A stretch of DNA of 64,000 bases from Fragilariopsis cylindrus CCMP1102 (taxonomy: Eukaryota; Bacillariophyta; Bacillariophyceae; Bacillariales; Bacillariaceae), in contig FMBT01000348.1 of assembly GCA_900095095.1 (NCBI GenBank), positions 203,501 through 267,500 on the forward strand. Direction: 5' to 3'. Shown here in pieces: positions 46,226 through 56,753 of the stretch; position 1 is the stretch's first letter; each line of letters opens with the position of its first letter. The position numbers and the translations under genes were made by a program. The notes beneath the pieces were generated by a model that saw nothing but the letters and a program-made list of their open reading frames with translations, made no database searches and was not told the DNA's origin.

Positions 46226-47841
46226 CAACTACAAAGCAAATCACCGTCGGTGAAATCAAGATGGATGTCAAAATTGGCACCGAACAAGCTCGCATTTCTT
46301 CAGGAGCCATTTACCTCAAAGCTGATAGAGCAAACTTAAGCGAGCGCGATAAGATTGATCTTCTCAAGCTTATCAGCTCCAAGCAACAACAACTCTTTGC
46401 CAGTGTCACTATCTCTATCAACAATCCACAGAAACTGGTCAACAACCATTCTACCTCCAAACTCCTTGAGGAATGTGACCGTAACCTTTCTAAGTTCGAC
46501 CTACGCGGCGTCTTTACCATCATCATGCCTACTCTTGAAGGCACTGACGCTGGAATCTTAAAAGAAGATGCCAAAGGAGCTGCAATCACTTTTGATCTCT
46601 TCACTGATCACCTCCGCTTAACCGCCCAGCAAGTTGCCGACTCCTCTCGATGGTACTCGGGTTTCCCACCTACTTCCTTGTGCCTACAGGAAGACCTAGA
46701 ATGGTCCCTATCCTACTTTGAAAAGAACTGCGATCCTGCACTCTATTCTAGAGTTCATTCCAAGTTGATGAGCTATGATAAGCACAGCCAAGGAGGACCT
46801 CTCCTACTAAAACTAATCCTTGACGAAACTACCACCACTGCTGATTCGAACTTAAAAGCCCTTCTCACTATTGTCGAAACTTACAAGATCAAAACAAGCA
46901 TTAAAGGCGAGAGAATCTCTGACGTAGTTGATCTTTTCCGATCAATCTCCTTAACCGTTTATGCCCTCAACAACGACAAGCTCCCTTCAGACTTTGTCAA
47001 GCATTACATTCACATCTTCACCTCCTCAAGTGTTACTATCTTTAACGACCTCTTTGAAGACCTCAAGAAGCAACTTATGGCATCTAGACTCCAAGCTTCA
47101 ATTTCTAAGTTCAAACTAGCACCTGCTGGTTCAAACCTTCTCTCAAATGATATGAATACTGTCGAATTTGTCCTTGAATATGCAAACAGAGCCTATCTTG
47201 ATCTCTTTCAAAGCGGTGAATGGGACGCTATCATTAACGCCACTCCCGGCGCTGCTTCTCATCATACTCCAGCCACTGGAGTACCTCCTCCTACAACTAC
47301 TCGACGCCCGTTAAAGTGCTTCAATTGTGATGAGTTGGGTCATCATATCCGTGAATGTCCACTCCCTCGCAATGAAGCCAAGATCTCAGCAGCCCGAACA
47401 GCCCATCCTAACGGCAGCCGAGACAGACAACCAACCTCTTTTCAACGTCCAGTCAACAGGAAATGGCGACCTCCAGAAGCCGGTGAAAACAACGAAAGCA
47501 TTATTGACAATCACCCTTATACCTACAACCCCGCTACTCGTGGTTGGGATAAAGACAACACACCCCCAAGTGGAGTACCAACTGTTGCTCCACCAGTTCC
47601 TCCAGTTCCAGCAACAAATTTGACGCCATTAATCCTTCCACCAGCTTTCTCATCAACACCAACTCCTGCCACTCCTACTCCAGATGATGCTGCAAAGGCT
47701 GGTTTCTTCGCTGGGCAAAACCCTTTTGGTTTATCTTATAGTGCGGCCGCTCAACCAGCAACTGACCCCCACCATCGTAAACTACAACTTCAACAAGCCA
47801 TGATCGCCCTCACCGCCGAGTGGAAGGCCCTACCACCCTGA
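46222..47841 (+). CDS. gag: Copia Gag polyprotein
   Basis: 539 aa with ATG at 46222 in good context (CACCATGAC). The N-terminal 340 residues form a helical capsid-like region (UBN2/retrotran_gag type). Residues about 366-379 are the CCHC zinc knuckle CFNCDELGHHIREC, preceded by basic RRPLK. The C-terminal 140 residues are Pro/Thr-rich. The frame is intact and ends in TGA at 47839-47841. Pol lies in the same frame downstream, separated by this TGA, a non-conserved Phe-rich stretch and another TGA at 48106-48108, so whether pol is expressed by readthrough is open. Confidence 0.88.
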   Translation: MTTTKQITVGEIKMDVKIGTEQARISSGAIYLKADRANLSERDKIDLLKLISSKQQQLFASVTISINNPQKLVNNHSTSKLLEECDRNLSKFDLRGVFTIIMPTLEGTDAGILKEDAKGAAITFDLFTDHLRLTAQQVADSSRWYSGFPPTSLCLQEDLEWSLSYFEKNCDPALYSRVHSKLMSYDKHSQGGPLLLKLILDETTTTADSNLKALLTIVETYKIKTSIKGERISDVVDLFRSISLTVYALNNDKLPSDFVKHYIHIFTSSSVTIFNDLFEDLKKQLMASRLQASISKFKLAPAGSNLLSNDMNTVEFVLEYANRAYLDLFQSGEWDAIINATPGAASHHTPATGVPPPTTTRRPLKCFNCDELGHHIRECPLPRNEAKISAARTAHPNGSRDRQPTSFQRPVNRKWRPPEAGENNESIIDNHPYTYNPATRGWDKDNTPPSGVPTVAPPVPPVPATNLTPLILPPAFSSTPTPATPTPDDAAKAGFFAGQNPFGLSYSAAAQPATDPHHRKLQLQQAMIALTAEWKALPP

Positions 47842-48108
47842 AATGTATGGTATAGTTTCCTGTGGAATTTTTGGGCCTCTATTTGGTCCACATTCTGCAT
47901 TATCGATATGATTTTATTCACACTTTTTCAGTATGCTATCTGTAAATGCTTCTCTTCAATTCAAAATTTCTTTTACAATTTTCTTTTCAATCCAATTGAG
48001 AAGCATCTTTCCGTAAATTTCTTCATTTACAATATCTTTATGCCTATTGCTACCGTTCCTATTACCATCCTTAATGCTGGTTACTATACTTTGCCAAAAC
48101 TTTTTTGA

Positions 48109-51100
48109 ACTCGTCGTAAGCGACGTTGTTTCTCCACCAAATCCAACTCAAGACCTTCGATTGGCTGCAGTCAAGCACGCTATCAATCCTCTCTTCGTCG
48201 TCGACGATCTGTCATCATATTTAACAGGGAGGATCATCAAGCACATCTACTTAAATATGACTCTCTTTGTTGCCAGAAGAAGAAACATAAAGCTACCTCC
48301 CTACCCTCATCACTTCCAGAGGGAGGAGCTTCTTTTGAATCTCCTTCACTGCTCTACTATCAGTCCTATCTCATCGAATGCCTTCACTACTGGAAGAGCC
48401 GTCGACAACCGTCCGTCTACTCCACAGACGACGTCAACAGCTTTCTATCATCCTTTAATGTACTACAACATTATCATACCTTCACCAATCTCTCTACGTC
48501 CACGATGCCTAAACACTACAGTTTTCTATCACCATCATCCTCTTTACATCACCGAATCCTCCTCGAAGCACGTGGTCTACAAACCACACTTGGACGTTAC
48601 AATGAAAATCTTCCTTTAATATCACCTTCCATCTTTACCTCATCAGCAAAAGGTGAACTTCCCATCGTGATAGACACAGGAGCGTCCTGTTCAATTACTC
48701 CACTACTTTCAGATTTTACCTCGTCCCCTACAACAGCCGGCACTAAATCACTTGGAAGTCTTACATCAGCAAGCACCACCGTCACAGGACAAGGACCGAT
48801 CAAATGGAAGATTGAAGATATGAACGGAGTGTGTCGCCCACTACCTACAACTGCCTACTTGGTACCAGAAGCAACAGTGCGGCTATTCTCACCTCAAATC
48901 TACATTAAAGAAAATCCTCATACTGCAAGCCTCTATTTAAATGCCACAGACATCACATTAACCATGGCATGTGGAACACTTCTTAAATTCCCTATACAAG
49001 AAGGAAGTAATCTTCCTATTATGCTAACGCGTGACGCCTTATCTCAAAGTTGTCTGTCAGATTGCAAGCCTGTTCATGTCGCCTCTCGCCTATCATACAT
49101 GAACGTAATGTCATTCATCTGCACATCAACCTATGACATCTTTACTCGAGATGCAAACTTCTCTTTGTCAAATGAATGTGTCTTTCAATCTCCCCTTGAC
49201 GATGCAGTTTTCAAGAAGTCAAATCATAATTTGTCTACTGCGCAACAAGAGCTTCTACTTTGGCACTATCGACTAGGCCATATCAACCTTCCTCACGTTC
49301 AGTCTTTGTTACAGAAACCTTGACCAGTGACCTCTCTCACAGAACCACTGTTTCGAATCATACAACCAAGTAACAATAAAAGCTCTCATTGTCCCTTACC
49401 TCTCTGTTCATCCTGTCAATACGCAAAACAGTACGCAAAACAGAAACGGACCAAACCTCCTTCTCACACCACCTCAAAACCATCAATCGCAGGTGGACTT
49501 AGTGACAACATAACTGACCCTGGACAGCGCGTATCAGTCGATCTCTACGTCTCAGCCACTACAGGTCGACTCCTCCACACCTTTGGTAAAGAAAAATATG
49601 ATGATCAGTATTCGGGAGGAGCTATTTTCGTTGATCACGCATCTAAATTCATCTACAACAATCATCAGCTCTCTACCACTACTGCAGAATCAGTCATGTC
49701 AAAACATCTCTTTGAGACCTATTGTGATTCAGTTGGCGTGAAGATAAAGGAATGTTTAACAGACAACAATCCATTTCATGGAGACGACTGGAAAGTAGAT
49801 TGTCAGAATCAAGGACAAACACGTTTCTTCTCCGGAGTAGGAGCTCACCATCAAAATTATGCAGAAAGAAACATTCAAACAATCTTCAATATGGCAAGAG
49901 CAATGATGATACACTTCGCTATGCACTGGCCTCAAGCAGCTGAGACTAACCTCTGGCCATTTGCAGTGGATCACGCCGTTTACCTCTGGAATAGAATTCC
50001 CAATAAATCAACCAAGCTCGCACCAATTGATATCTTTACTACTCTCCTTCATTTTGGTAACAATGACCTTCAACGCCTCCACGTATTCGGTTGCCCAGTA
50101 TATGTCCTAGATCCTTCTTTACAAGATGCAAAGAAACTACCTAAATGGTCTCGTCGCAGTCGAAGAGGCATCTACCTTGGCCTCAGCAAACTTCACTCAT
50201 CTAATGTACATCTCGTCCTTCACCCAGAAACAGGCCATATATCTCCTCAGTATCATCTAGTCTTTGACGACACTTTCTCTACTGTTTACTCAGATGGACA
50301 ATTCAACGCGGACGTTTGGGATTCCTTAGTCACTTCAAATTTGGAAAAGCATTGTGATGTGGACATACCATCGAATCATATAGGAAACAATTCCACTACT
50401 TTCAACGATGGTCAAATCATCCCTCAATCACAACTACAACCTGTTTGAAACAACTACTACATCTTCGGCGCCGACTGCGGATAAGATAGAAGGCGATCTT
50501 CAACAGCTATTTGATAAGCTCAACGTCCCTGAGGATCTTCGCCCCTCCTCCCCAGCTCTGAACTCACCACTACCATCTCGTGACCTGTTCCGTCCTCCAA
50601 CCTTGACATCTCCATTCTCCTTTCCAGAGGGAGATTCTCTCAACCAAGAACCTCAATCACCTCCTGAAGAACCAAGCATTTCATCATCACCAGCTCCTCC
50701 AACCCTTCGTCGCTCTCAGAGAACACGACGTCCAATCGATCGCTTAAACTTCAACCATGGCAAAGAACCCATCGATCCCTCCTATTTCGACATGTTTGAT
50801 CAAACACCCAATCCAAGCGGACCTCGACAAGTGATGTTCAAAGGCACAGATAAACCTCATCGCCTAACCAGAGAATCACTGAACCAACAGTTCCTATCTG
50901 AACTCAATTGGGCGAAAATGCTTTACACGTGCAAATCATCCTACTCTTCACTCGGTGCTTTCATGACAGAACACAAGAAATCTCTATCGTATGACAATCT
51001 AGTTGATTATTTAAATCCAGCTTTGTTCATCACACTAGCTAATAAAGACGACAACCCTACATTTAAAGAAGCTATGTGCGGGCCTGACGCTGCCGGCTTC

Positions 51101-52630
51101 ATTGAAGCAATGGAAACTGAAATAATCACTTTGATTGAGTTAGGAGTCTTTGATATCCTTGAAAGAAAACCCGGAATGAAAGTTATCTCCGGAGTCTGGG
51201 CTCTTAAGCGGAAACGCTACCCAGACGGAAGAGTACGAAAATTAAAAGGAAGATACTGCGCTCGTGGTTTCGAGCAAGTGGAAGGAGTTGACTACTTCGA
51301 AACATTCAGCCCTGTTGTTATGTGGTCTACTGTCAGACTACTGCTGATCATGAGCATACTACTGAATCTCGACACAACTCAAATTGACTATACAGCTGCT
51401 TTCGTACATGCTCCTATCGATTGCCTAGTTTACGTTGATATGCCACCTGGTTTCAAGATAGAAGGACATGTTTGGAGACTAAACAAATCTCTCTATGGCC
51501 TAGCACAATCACCGAGAAACTACTTTCTATATACTAAGGAAAAGCTACTAAAAATGGGTTTCTACCAATCCGATTCAGATCCTTGCCTCTTCATCTCAGA
51601 TGATATTATTTGTCTTATCTACGTCGATGACGCACTACTCTTCCACAAAAACAAACTTGCAATGTCAGCTCTAGTAGACAAAATGAAGATAGAAGGCATG
51701 CTTTTCAGAGAAGAAGAAAGTGTTGCAGGATATTCAGGTGTTCACATAGACAGAAAAGACGACGGCACAATCCATCTTACACAACAAGGTCTCGCCGAAA
51801 GAATCGTTGAATCTTTACATCTTACTGACAAGACCATCACAACTGTTGACACCCCCTGCACCAAGTACCTTCCAATCGATGCGGATGGTGAACCTGCTCA
51901 CGGCGAATTCAGTTACGCTTCCGTTGTTGGTCAACTAAATTACTTGCAGGGTCATTCTCGATCCGACACCACCCTAGCTACCTCTCAAGTAGCCCGTTTT
52001 GTTCATTCTCCTAAAAGATCTCATGAACTTGCTCTAATTAGAATTGGTAGATATCTCAAGGGCACTGCTGACAAGGGCCTCATACTTCGCCCTACTGATG
52101 CCGAATCATTGAAAGTTGATATCTATGTTGACGCTGCCTTCGCTTGCGGCTGGGGAACCGAACTCGGTTCCAATCCAGATTCAGTCAAATCACGAACAGG
52201 CTACATTATTGAAATAGCAAACTGTCCAGTACTCTGGGTATCAAAATTACAATCTACAGTAGCAACTAGTACAATGGAATCAGAATATACAGCACTCTCA
52301 ATGGCTCTTCGTGCCGCCATTCCTCTCCTTGCAGTTATTGATTCCGCCACTAAAGGCCTCAAGTTTACAAAACACAAGCTTCTCACATTCAAGGCTACTG
52401 TGCATGAAGACAATCAGGGAGCTCTTATTCTTGCAAACTTAGAACCTGGTCGTCACACTCCTTGATCAAAATTCTACGCTCTGCGTTTGCACTGGTTTCG
52501 ATCCTGGCTAGTTCCAAAAAGTATCGAATTTCAGTTCATCTCAACTCACTTTCAAAAGGCTGACTATCTAACGAAGCCACTTAATCCAGTACATTTCCAA
52601 CGTAATAGGAAGCTTTCAATGGGCTGGTAA
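48109..52630 (+). pseudogene. pol: Copia Pol: protease, integrase, reverse transcriptase, RNase H (interrupted)
   Basis: The protease motif is PIVIDTGASCSITPL (about 48659). The GAG-pre-integrase region reads ELLLWHYRLGHINLPHVQSL. The integrase core has its catalytic acids in AIFVDHAS, CLTDNNPFHG and QNYAERNIQT. RT is recognised by VISGVWALKRKRYPDG, ARGFEQVEGVDYFETFSPV and the YVDD box LIYVDDALLF. RNase H by IYVDAAFA, STMESEYTAL and HEDNQGALILA. Breaks: TGA at 49321-49323, a frame change near 50400-50448 between integrase and RT, and TGA at 52463-52465, after which the copia tail KFYALRLHWFRSW continues to TAA at 52628-52630. Both TGAs sit where CGA would fit. Domain content is complete. Confidence 0.88.
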
Positions 52631-52637
52631 GATCATT

Positions 52638-52650
52638 GAAAGAGAGGGAG
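52638..52650 (+). other. Polypurine tract
   Basis: GAAAGAGAGGGAG directly precedes the 3' LTR and would prime plus-strand DNA synthesis. Confidence 0.85.
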
Positions 52651-52878
52651 TATCAGAGTAATCGAGTTAATCAACTCTTAAGATGACTTTAGATTTTGAT
52701 GACACGTATGAATTAGCGAGACTGTATCGCTAATTCACCCACTAATAACTAGTAATTGATAAGTCGGACTTATTCCGACGTATCACTGTAATCATAATTT
52801 CAAATAACTAAATTCTAAAACAGAAAACTATTGCTTCTACTTACTTAGTTTCTTTACTTAACTACGAAGCAAATCGTT
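52651..52878 (+). repeat. 3' LTR of the copia element
   Basis: 228 bp, identical by eye to the 5' LTR and followed by the TTCTG duplication. Confidence 0.93.
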
Positions 52879-52883
52879 TTCTG

Positions 52884-53287
52884 GTCATAATTTTTGCTTC
52901 TAGGTATTGTAAGTGAGAGTACTATCGATTTGTTGGAGTGTATATTGCGCAGCGATGAACTACTTTACCGATCTTTGTCTTGCACATGTTAATCTTCATG
53001 AAATTGAGATGGAAAATTATGCTACTTTCTCTACAGTGAGATTCGAATCAACTGCGTGGACAAACCTTTATATTTCTTTGCGAACGTAACAGCACTTCAA
53101 TGTTGGACGTATAGTATGCGCTTCTAATAGGAAAATAAAATTTATACAACATAGTAACGTATATATATATATAGGTCCTATATATATATATAGTCCTATA
53201 TATGTTATCCGGACCTCAATTCAATACTTTGGTTCAGCCTTTTTAATCGAACAAAGTCTTGCTTTGGCCCTATTAAAATTAATTATT
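52884..53287. other. ASH2 3' flank with a TA-rich palindrome
   Basis: No gene is seen. A (TA)n palindromic tract lies at about 53159-53205 (TATATATAGGTCCTATATAT at its centre). Confidence 0.5.
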
Positions 53288-55159
53288 CTACAACATTCGT
53301 GTCAATATATCTCTGTCGGTGGGGAAAAATTCATCATTCTCTAAGTCTTCGATTTTCAAGTTTCGTTTCGTTCGTTCTTTCCAAACATCTATAATATGTT
53401 TCTTTCGGTGATTATGGTACGCATCCGCTAAGACACGAGTTTCAGTCTGGACAAGCTCAAGAAATTTCTGTTGAATGTCCACTTTTCGAAAGGATCTTTC
53501 TTTAGCAACCTTTACCGAGGATTCCTCAACTGATAGGGGCGGGTGGCATAGGTTTGACATCGGTCGAAATTTCAAACCGGTTGGCAGCTTTCGAGGTGGG
53601 TAGATGAAGTTAGGACCAAAGTTAACTTTAACCGTAGCACCCATATACAGAGAAATAGCTGGATAGTACACCCCGTTTGGAACGATAAAAGCTGCCCCTC
53701 CTTCCCGTTTGCCCTTCGAGATGACAAATTCACCCATTGGCAGTCCGTTTTTGAAAAAACGAATGTGATTTTCGTTACCTCGGGGTTGTTGTCCGCGTCC
53801 ACCGGTGGTCCCTGCATCCGTACCTACCCTTTCTTCTTCTTTCTCACTACCATCCGATACCATCGAAATTCCACACCCCACAACGTCACCACTTTCAAAG
53901 GGTTCTCCACCCCAATGGTCTTCCCGACGACTACAATGTATTTTACTCCCTCCTATAGATCTCACACCATAACTCCACTTGTCATATCCCACCGGAGCCT
54001 GTAAGTCCCCCGTCCTCATCGACCATCCCAATCGAACGTGAGAACCGAAGCCGGTTACTTTTCCCACTTCATCGGCGTTATTAATCGGTGGCATATTTTG
54101 GTCATCATCTTTCATTGTTTTACCCTCGCTTTCTTTTCTCGTTTTTGACTCTCGTTCTTCTTCCGCCTCTAAGGCCTCTTGCATTTCCCGTTGAAGCTTT
54201 GGTCCCAACCTAACGTTTGAGGGCAAAGAATTAACTAATTCTTTTGCGGTAGGTGGTTTTTGGATTATCACTTCGTAATAATAACTACCTGCCGACGAAT
54301 TAACACCATGAGACGCACGGGCCATGCGATAACCTCGCATCTCTCCCTCTTGCTGCTTACAAACCAAGTGGTCATTGACAGTTATTTGCGCTTCTACATC
54401 ATTGGCTGTGTTGCTACTGGTTGTTGTTGTTGTGGCAGGATCAGTAGCCTTTGTAGTGGATGTAGATGCAGCGTATTCCGAATTGATAATTTTTATTTGG
54501 GGTGCGCTATCCGCTCGACTAAAATGAACAAAGGGAGGCGATTCGTTGACGGCTTTAGTTGCGGCCTGTATAACTTGTTCCTTGACAGGCAGCGTCACAC
54601 TGTTTGAGTTTCCACCACTAGATCTCTGGGAGGCAGGAAATTCAGAAGAGGATATCCTTTTTTCGGACGACGTGTTTACTGATGTCGAAGTAAGTAAACT
54701 CAAACTTAAAATGGAACCAAGACCATTCCAACCCATAGCAGTTGAAAGTTGAGCAGCGGACGCTACCGAAGCGATTGATACATTTCCTGTGGTGGAGGAT
54801 GGTGTCGTTGTCGGTGGTGGTGGTGGTGGTGCTGCTGCCGTGGAGGTTGTAGCGACGACAGTCATAGTCGGAGCATCTGTCGTCGTCGACGACGACGGTT
54901 CCTCAGTTTTAGCTCCGGTTGAGTTCTCATTGGTATCTTCCATCGCCACTACTTTTGTGACCTCAACTGCGGCTTCATTTTTGACTTCAACGTCTTCGTC
55001 ATTTATTTTACGTTTCTTTCCCGAAATGGTGCTCTCATCGATAAGTTTGCACTTGTCACCATCGTCATCCTCTTCATTTTTGGATCCTACTCCCTCAACA
55101 TCACCACCCATCGAGGAATCAATATCAGCAAGATTGTCGTTTGAATTTGAGTCGGTCAT
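53288..55159 (-). CDS. ASH2: ASH2L/Bre2-type COMPASS subunit, SPRY domain
   Basis: Intact single-exon ORF of 623 aa from the ATG at 55159 (MTDSNSNDNLADID); the frame extends a little upstream without an ATG. The first 200 residues are acidic and then Ser/Thr/Ala-rich. The region PFVHFSRADSAPQIKIINSE leads into the SPRY domain: HLVCKQQEGEMRGYRMARAS, HVRLGWSMRTGDLQAPVGYD, KWSYGVRSIGGSKIHCSRRE, GDVVGCGISMV, IRFFKNGLPMGEF and VPNGVYYPAISLYMGATVKV. The phrase DLQAPVGYDKWSYG is diagnostic for ASH2/Bre2. In COMPASS/MLL complexes it binds RBBP5 and stimulates H3K4 methylation. Two low-complexity loops are inserted in SPRY. No N-terminal winged-helix/PHD is recognised. TACTGTA lies 71 bp upstream. Confidence 0.9.
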   Translation of the reverse strand: MTDSNSNDNLADIDSSMGGDVEGVGSKNEEDDDGDKCKLIDESTISGKKRKINDEDVEVKNEAAVEVTKVVAMEDTNENSTGAKTEEPSSSTTTDAPTMTVVATTSTAAAPPPPPPTTTPSSTTGNVSIASVASAAQLSTAMGWNGLGSILSLSLLTSTSVNTSSEKRISSSEFPASQRSSGGNSNSVTLPVKEQVIQAATKAVNESPPFVHFSRADSAPQIKIINSEYAASTSTTKATDPATTTTTSSNTANDVEAQITVNDHLVCKQQEGEMRGYRMARASHGVNSSAGSYYYEVIIQKPPTAKELVNSLPSNVRLGPKLQREMQEALEAEEERESKTRKESEGKTMKDDDQNMPPINNADEVGKVTGFGSHVRLGWSMRTGDLQAPVGYDKWSYGVRSIGGSKIHCSRREDHWGGEPFESGDVVGCGISMVSDGSEKEEERVGTDAGTTGGRGQQPRGNENHIRFFKNGLPMGEFVISKGKREGGAAFIVPNGVYYPAISLYMGATVKVNFGPNFIYPPRKLPTGLKFRPMSNLCHPPLSVEESSVKVAKERSFRKVDIQQKFLELVQTETRVLADAYHNHRKKHIIDVWKERTKRNLKIEDLENDEFFPTDRDILTRML

Positions 55160-55591
55160 AATGTTCTTGCTATGCGATCTGTCTGTTCGATCTGCGTAAA
55201 ACACTACTAAATTCGCAACAAGTTACTTGTACTGTAAATTGAGTTATTCGTAACTTGTGCTGTACAAAAAGCTGTTGAGTGTTGACAACCTATTGACTAT
55301 TGACTACTTCAGTGTATGGCATACAATAATTGTATAACAATTGACAATCTACTATCCAGTTGACAGTACAGTAGAATAGCTGCGTAAGTTCTTACTTTGC
55401 TACAGTAATAGCGCTACTGTAGGTGCTAATAGAAAATATTTATTCCGCGCGTGCAATTAAACACGCGATACGCCAAATTTTCAAAAAAATTACTTTTAGG
55501 CCTTAATGCTAGCTGCTGTAAGTACTTCTAGTTACATATTTTAATATGACATACTAAATATGTTAATACCTTGCCTGTTTTAGGCCGCGCG

Positions 55592-55672
55592 CCAGTACCA
55601 AGAAAGTACCATGCGCTAGTGCCGAGGGCGAAGCACGAGGAACTACGTGTCATGGTACTTTCTGGGTACTGG
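55592..55672. repeat. Inverted repeat, 22-bp arms
   Basis: Left arm 55592-55613 (CCAGTACCAAGAAAGTACC...) and right arm 55651-55672 (CATGGTACTTTCTGGGTACT...) match in 21 of 22 positions around a 37-bp GC-rich loop. Each arm itself carries two AGTACC cores. Confidence 0.85.
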
Positions 55673-56720
55673 CATTAAAACTGAAGGCAATGAACGAAGT
55701 CGAAGACTGAGGTTATTGCATGAAGTTTTCCGTAAACGCGGCATAAATTGGGAAGGTATGAGCGTACCCGTCCTGTTACGGGTTTGCAGCAAGGTACAAA
55801 TACTAGTGCGATTGTGATTTTGCTAGCTACTTGGCATGCCCCACTACCTATCCAGTACTGTAATGCAAGAGGCATCTCTTCGCCGCGATGCACTGATTCT
55901 ATTTGATTTTACTTATTTATTACTACTGTTTTTATTATTCTGGTGCTTATTGTGTGAGATAATAATTTCATTTTAGTAGCTCGTCCGACAGATAGGTGCG
56001 TGGCGATTATTGAATTCACGACACACGACAAAAAATTAAAAATTAATTAATTAATCCACTAATACGAATAGACTAATATTAATACTAAGTAAGGAAATAG
56101 ATCATGGATACATACATTGATGCCATCGACTTGTTTTTAATGTCATTCGACCCATGCTTTATTTATTATTTTTATTCTTGTACATATGTTGATTTTTTTG
56201 TATTGCCTCTCCTCCTGTAGCCGTACACAATATTCATTATCTTCTATAAAACCAATCCCTCTTATATGTGTAAGTGTTTGAGTATACGACCTTAGCTATC
56301 TGTAGAGGTTCTCATTATTAAGATCCGTCTATTATTAATGGAGATGTGGCGAGGCGGGTGTTGCCGTGGAGGTGCTTAAAAGAGAAAAGAAATTTCGTTG
56401 TTGTCGATACTTTTTAATTTTTCCTTACGATTTGAATTTTTAAAAGAGAAATTATTTAATTTTTGAATTCCTTATGTAGAGCTCATTTTTATACAATACC
56501 ATGAATCAGTACCATGGTCTGTTTTTTAGTACCAAGGCGAGTGTGCTTCAACGCGTATTATCGTGTGTGTTTTATCACCAATGCGTGTTTTTAGTACCAA
56601 GGCGAGCGCATTTTTTAATTTCCTTAAGTAATCGCCCAGTACCATGAAAGTACCTAGAATCACTCGCGCGAGTAAGGTACCGCGCTAAAAACCCGAAACA
56701 GGACGGGTACTGCGTTCAAC

Positions 56721-56728
56721 TATAAAAG
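56721..56728 (+). promoter_or_regulatory. TATA box of the plastid permease gene
   Basis: TATAAAAG, a perfect consensus, 26 bp before the ATG at 56754; the 5' UTR must therefore be very short or the start codon lies further downstream. Confidence 0.6.
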
Positions 56729-56753
56729 AGGGAGAGGGAGAAAGTGACGAAAT

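Larger units (their letters stand above)
45524..52883 (+). mobile_element. Ty1/copia LTR retrotransposon with 5-bp TTCTG target duplication
   Basis: A 7350-bp element (45529-52878) bounded by TTCTG at 45524-45528 and 52879-52883. Order: 5' LTR, PBS, a short leader ORF, gag, then pol with protease-integrase-RT-RNase H, PPT and 3' LTR. Integrase before RT is the copia order. The two 228-bp LTRs are identical by eye, implying a very recent insertion. The pol is nevertheless interrupted by in-frame TGA codons and one frame change. It sits between the methyltransferase promoter and the 3' end of ASH2. Confidence 0.95.
55160..56753. promoter_or_regulatory. Divergent intergenic region with AGTACC cluster
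   Basis: Between the divergent ASH2 and permease starts. No gene is seen. TAC(A/T)GTA occurs several times near 55230-55413, and AGTACC/GGTACT cores recur from 55592 to 56711, often as AGTACCAAGGCGAG or AGTACCATGAAAGTACC. Confidence 0.5.

Noticed and set aside
47842-48108. Phe-rich open stretch between gag and pol
   Set aside because: It is in the gag/pol frame but unlike any retroelement domain and bounded by TGA on both sides; treated as spacer.
49321-52465. TGA codons in copia pol as selenocysteine
   Set aside because: They are not at Cys positions, no SECIS is seen in the element, and CGA-to-TGA mutation explains them.
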